Assembly (NCBI GenBank): GCA_947625205.1
Contig: CANQNN010000010.1
Coordinates: 1 to 64,000, forward strand
Direction: 5' to 3'
Origin: an uncultured Lachnospiraceae bacterium
Lineage (GTDB): Bacteria; Bacillota; Clostridia; Lachnospirales; Lachnospiraceae
Length of the DNA stretch: 64,000 nt
Part shown: in pieces, positions 63,629 to 64,000 of the stretch
Layout: each line of letters begins with the position of its first letter
How positions within the stretch are numbered: the first letter of the stretch is position 1
Notes under the pieces: model-generated
Told to the model about the DNA's origin: nothing
Seen by the model: the letters and a program-made list of their open reading frames with translations, nothing else
Database searches by the model: none
Position numbers and translations under genes: made by a program

Positions 63629-64000
63629 ATGCTAGTTATCACACATGGCAATATTAAAACGATGGAAGACAGAAATTATGAGGACGGGTATATCCGGATC
63701 GAGGAAGGAAAGATCACGGCGATAGGAGACATGAGCGAATGTGATGCCGGCGCGCTTTTATCCGGCGACGGCACACAGGTGATCGATGCCAAAGGAAATC
63801 TTGTTATGCCCGGCATTATCGAGGCTCATTGCCATATGGGGATCACGGAGGAAAAGAAAGGGATGGAGGGGGACGACTGTAACGAGACGGTCGACCCCGT
63901 CACGCCTTATCTGCGCGCCGTCGATGCTATCAATCCAATGGACGATGCCTTTCACGATGCGTTAAAGGCGGGCATAACAGCGGCTATGATCGGACCGGGA
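63629..64000 (+). CDS. Amidohydrolase, N-terminal part cut by window end
   Basis: Only the first 124 codons are in the window. The start is ATG 63629 with TGGAGATAA upstream; the ORF track does not list it because it has no stop here. The N-terminal beta-sandwich begins MLVITHGNIKTM and is followed by LVMPGIIEAHCHMGI, the H-x-H metal motif of the amidohydrolase superfamily. The style is that of imidazolonepropionase-like or dipeptidase-like members. The metal and substrate cannot be told from this part. Confidence 0.85.
   Translation, partial: MLVITHGNIKTMEDRNYEDGYIRIEEGKITAIGDMSECDAGALLSGDGTQVIDAKGNLVMPGIIEAHCHMGITEEKKGMEGDDCNETVDPVTPYLRAVDAINPMDDAFHDALKAGITAAMIGPG

Overview
The window looks like a chromosomal segment of a spore-forming, anaerobic Firmicute, most likely a gut Lachnospiraceae. 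The reasons are the GlgC/GlgD pair, the membrane-tethered MurF followed by Ddl, spoVG, spoVT and a spoIID-spoIIQ pair, a T-box in front of ileS, strong AGGAGG ribosome binding sites, and an F-type ATP synthase whose c subunit carries Na+-binding residues. No 16S or tRNA gene is visible, so the family assignment is inference from gene content.

Region 1 (1-4345) is the right end of an integrated element that is more A+T-rich than the rest. It carries a GATC-type (Sau3AI-like) restriction endonuclease and C5 methyltransferase on the minus strand. A divergent unit on the plus strand has two tiny coupled ORFs and a large serine recombinase. The element ends about 160 bp after the recombinase, inside a CwlD-like spore-cortex amidase gene. 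Only the part of cwlD from the HGG zinc-ligand motif onward is left here; the 5' end must lie across the element, left of the window. This is the most interesting structure in the window, because it has the geometry of the skin elements that interrupt sigK.

Region 2 (4927-20176) is core chromosome: threonylcarbamoyl-AMP synthase, rpiB, a coiled-coil SleB-like hydrolase, a convergent DUF402 gene, then the complete atpZ-atpI-atpBEFHAGDC operon with its own promoter and a strong terminator. A small orphan, a SAM methyltransferase and an 848-aa exported protein with a C39-like domain lacking its histidine follow.

Region 3 (20204-25715, minus strand) holds queT under a preQ1-I riboswitch, prs, a DnaC/DnaI-type helicase loader, a DnaD-type primosome protein and murC. 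A cluster of DnaA boxes sits just upstream of the dnaD start.

Region 4 (26074-45737) holds glgC-glgD, spoVG, pth, mfd, a cysteine desulfurase, a divergent AraC regulator/MATE pair, a 33-aa small ORF, a GH5 lipoprotein cellulase, an alpha/beta hydrolase-murF-ddl operon, spoVT, a peptide-type ABC binding lipoprotein and a DegV protein.

Region 5 (45969-64000) holds a 1427-aa surface glucosaminidase with an acidic, tryptophan-rich cytoplasmic tail, ileS under an isoleucine T-box, glgP, an APH-fold kinase, an aconitase-family hydratase, a putative Ca2+-binding protein, spoIID, a spoIIQ whose LytM domain has lost its zinc ligands, and the start of an amidohydrolase cut by the window edge. The themes are energy (ATP synthase, glycogen), cell wall precursors (murC, murF, ddl) and sporulation (spoIID, spoIIQ, spoVG, spoVT, interrupted cwlD).
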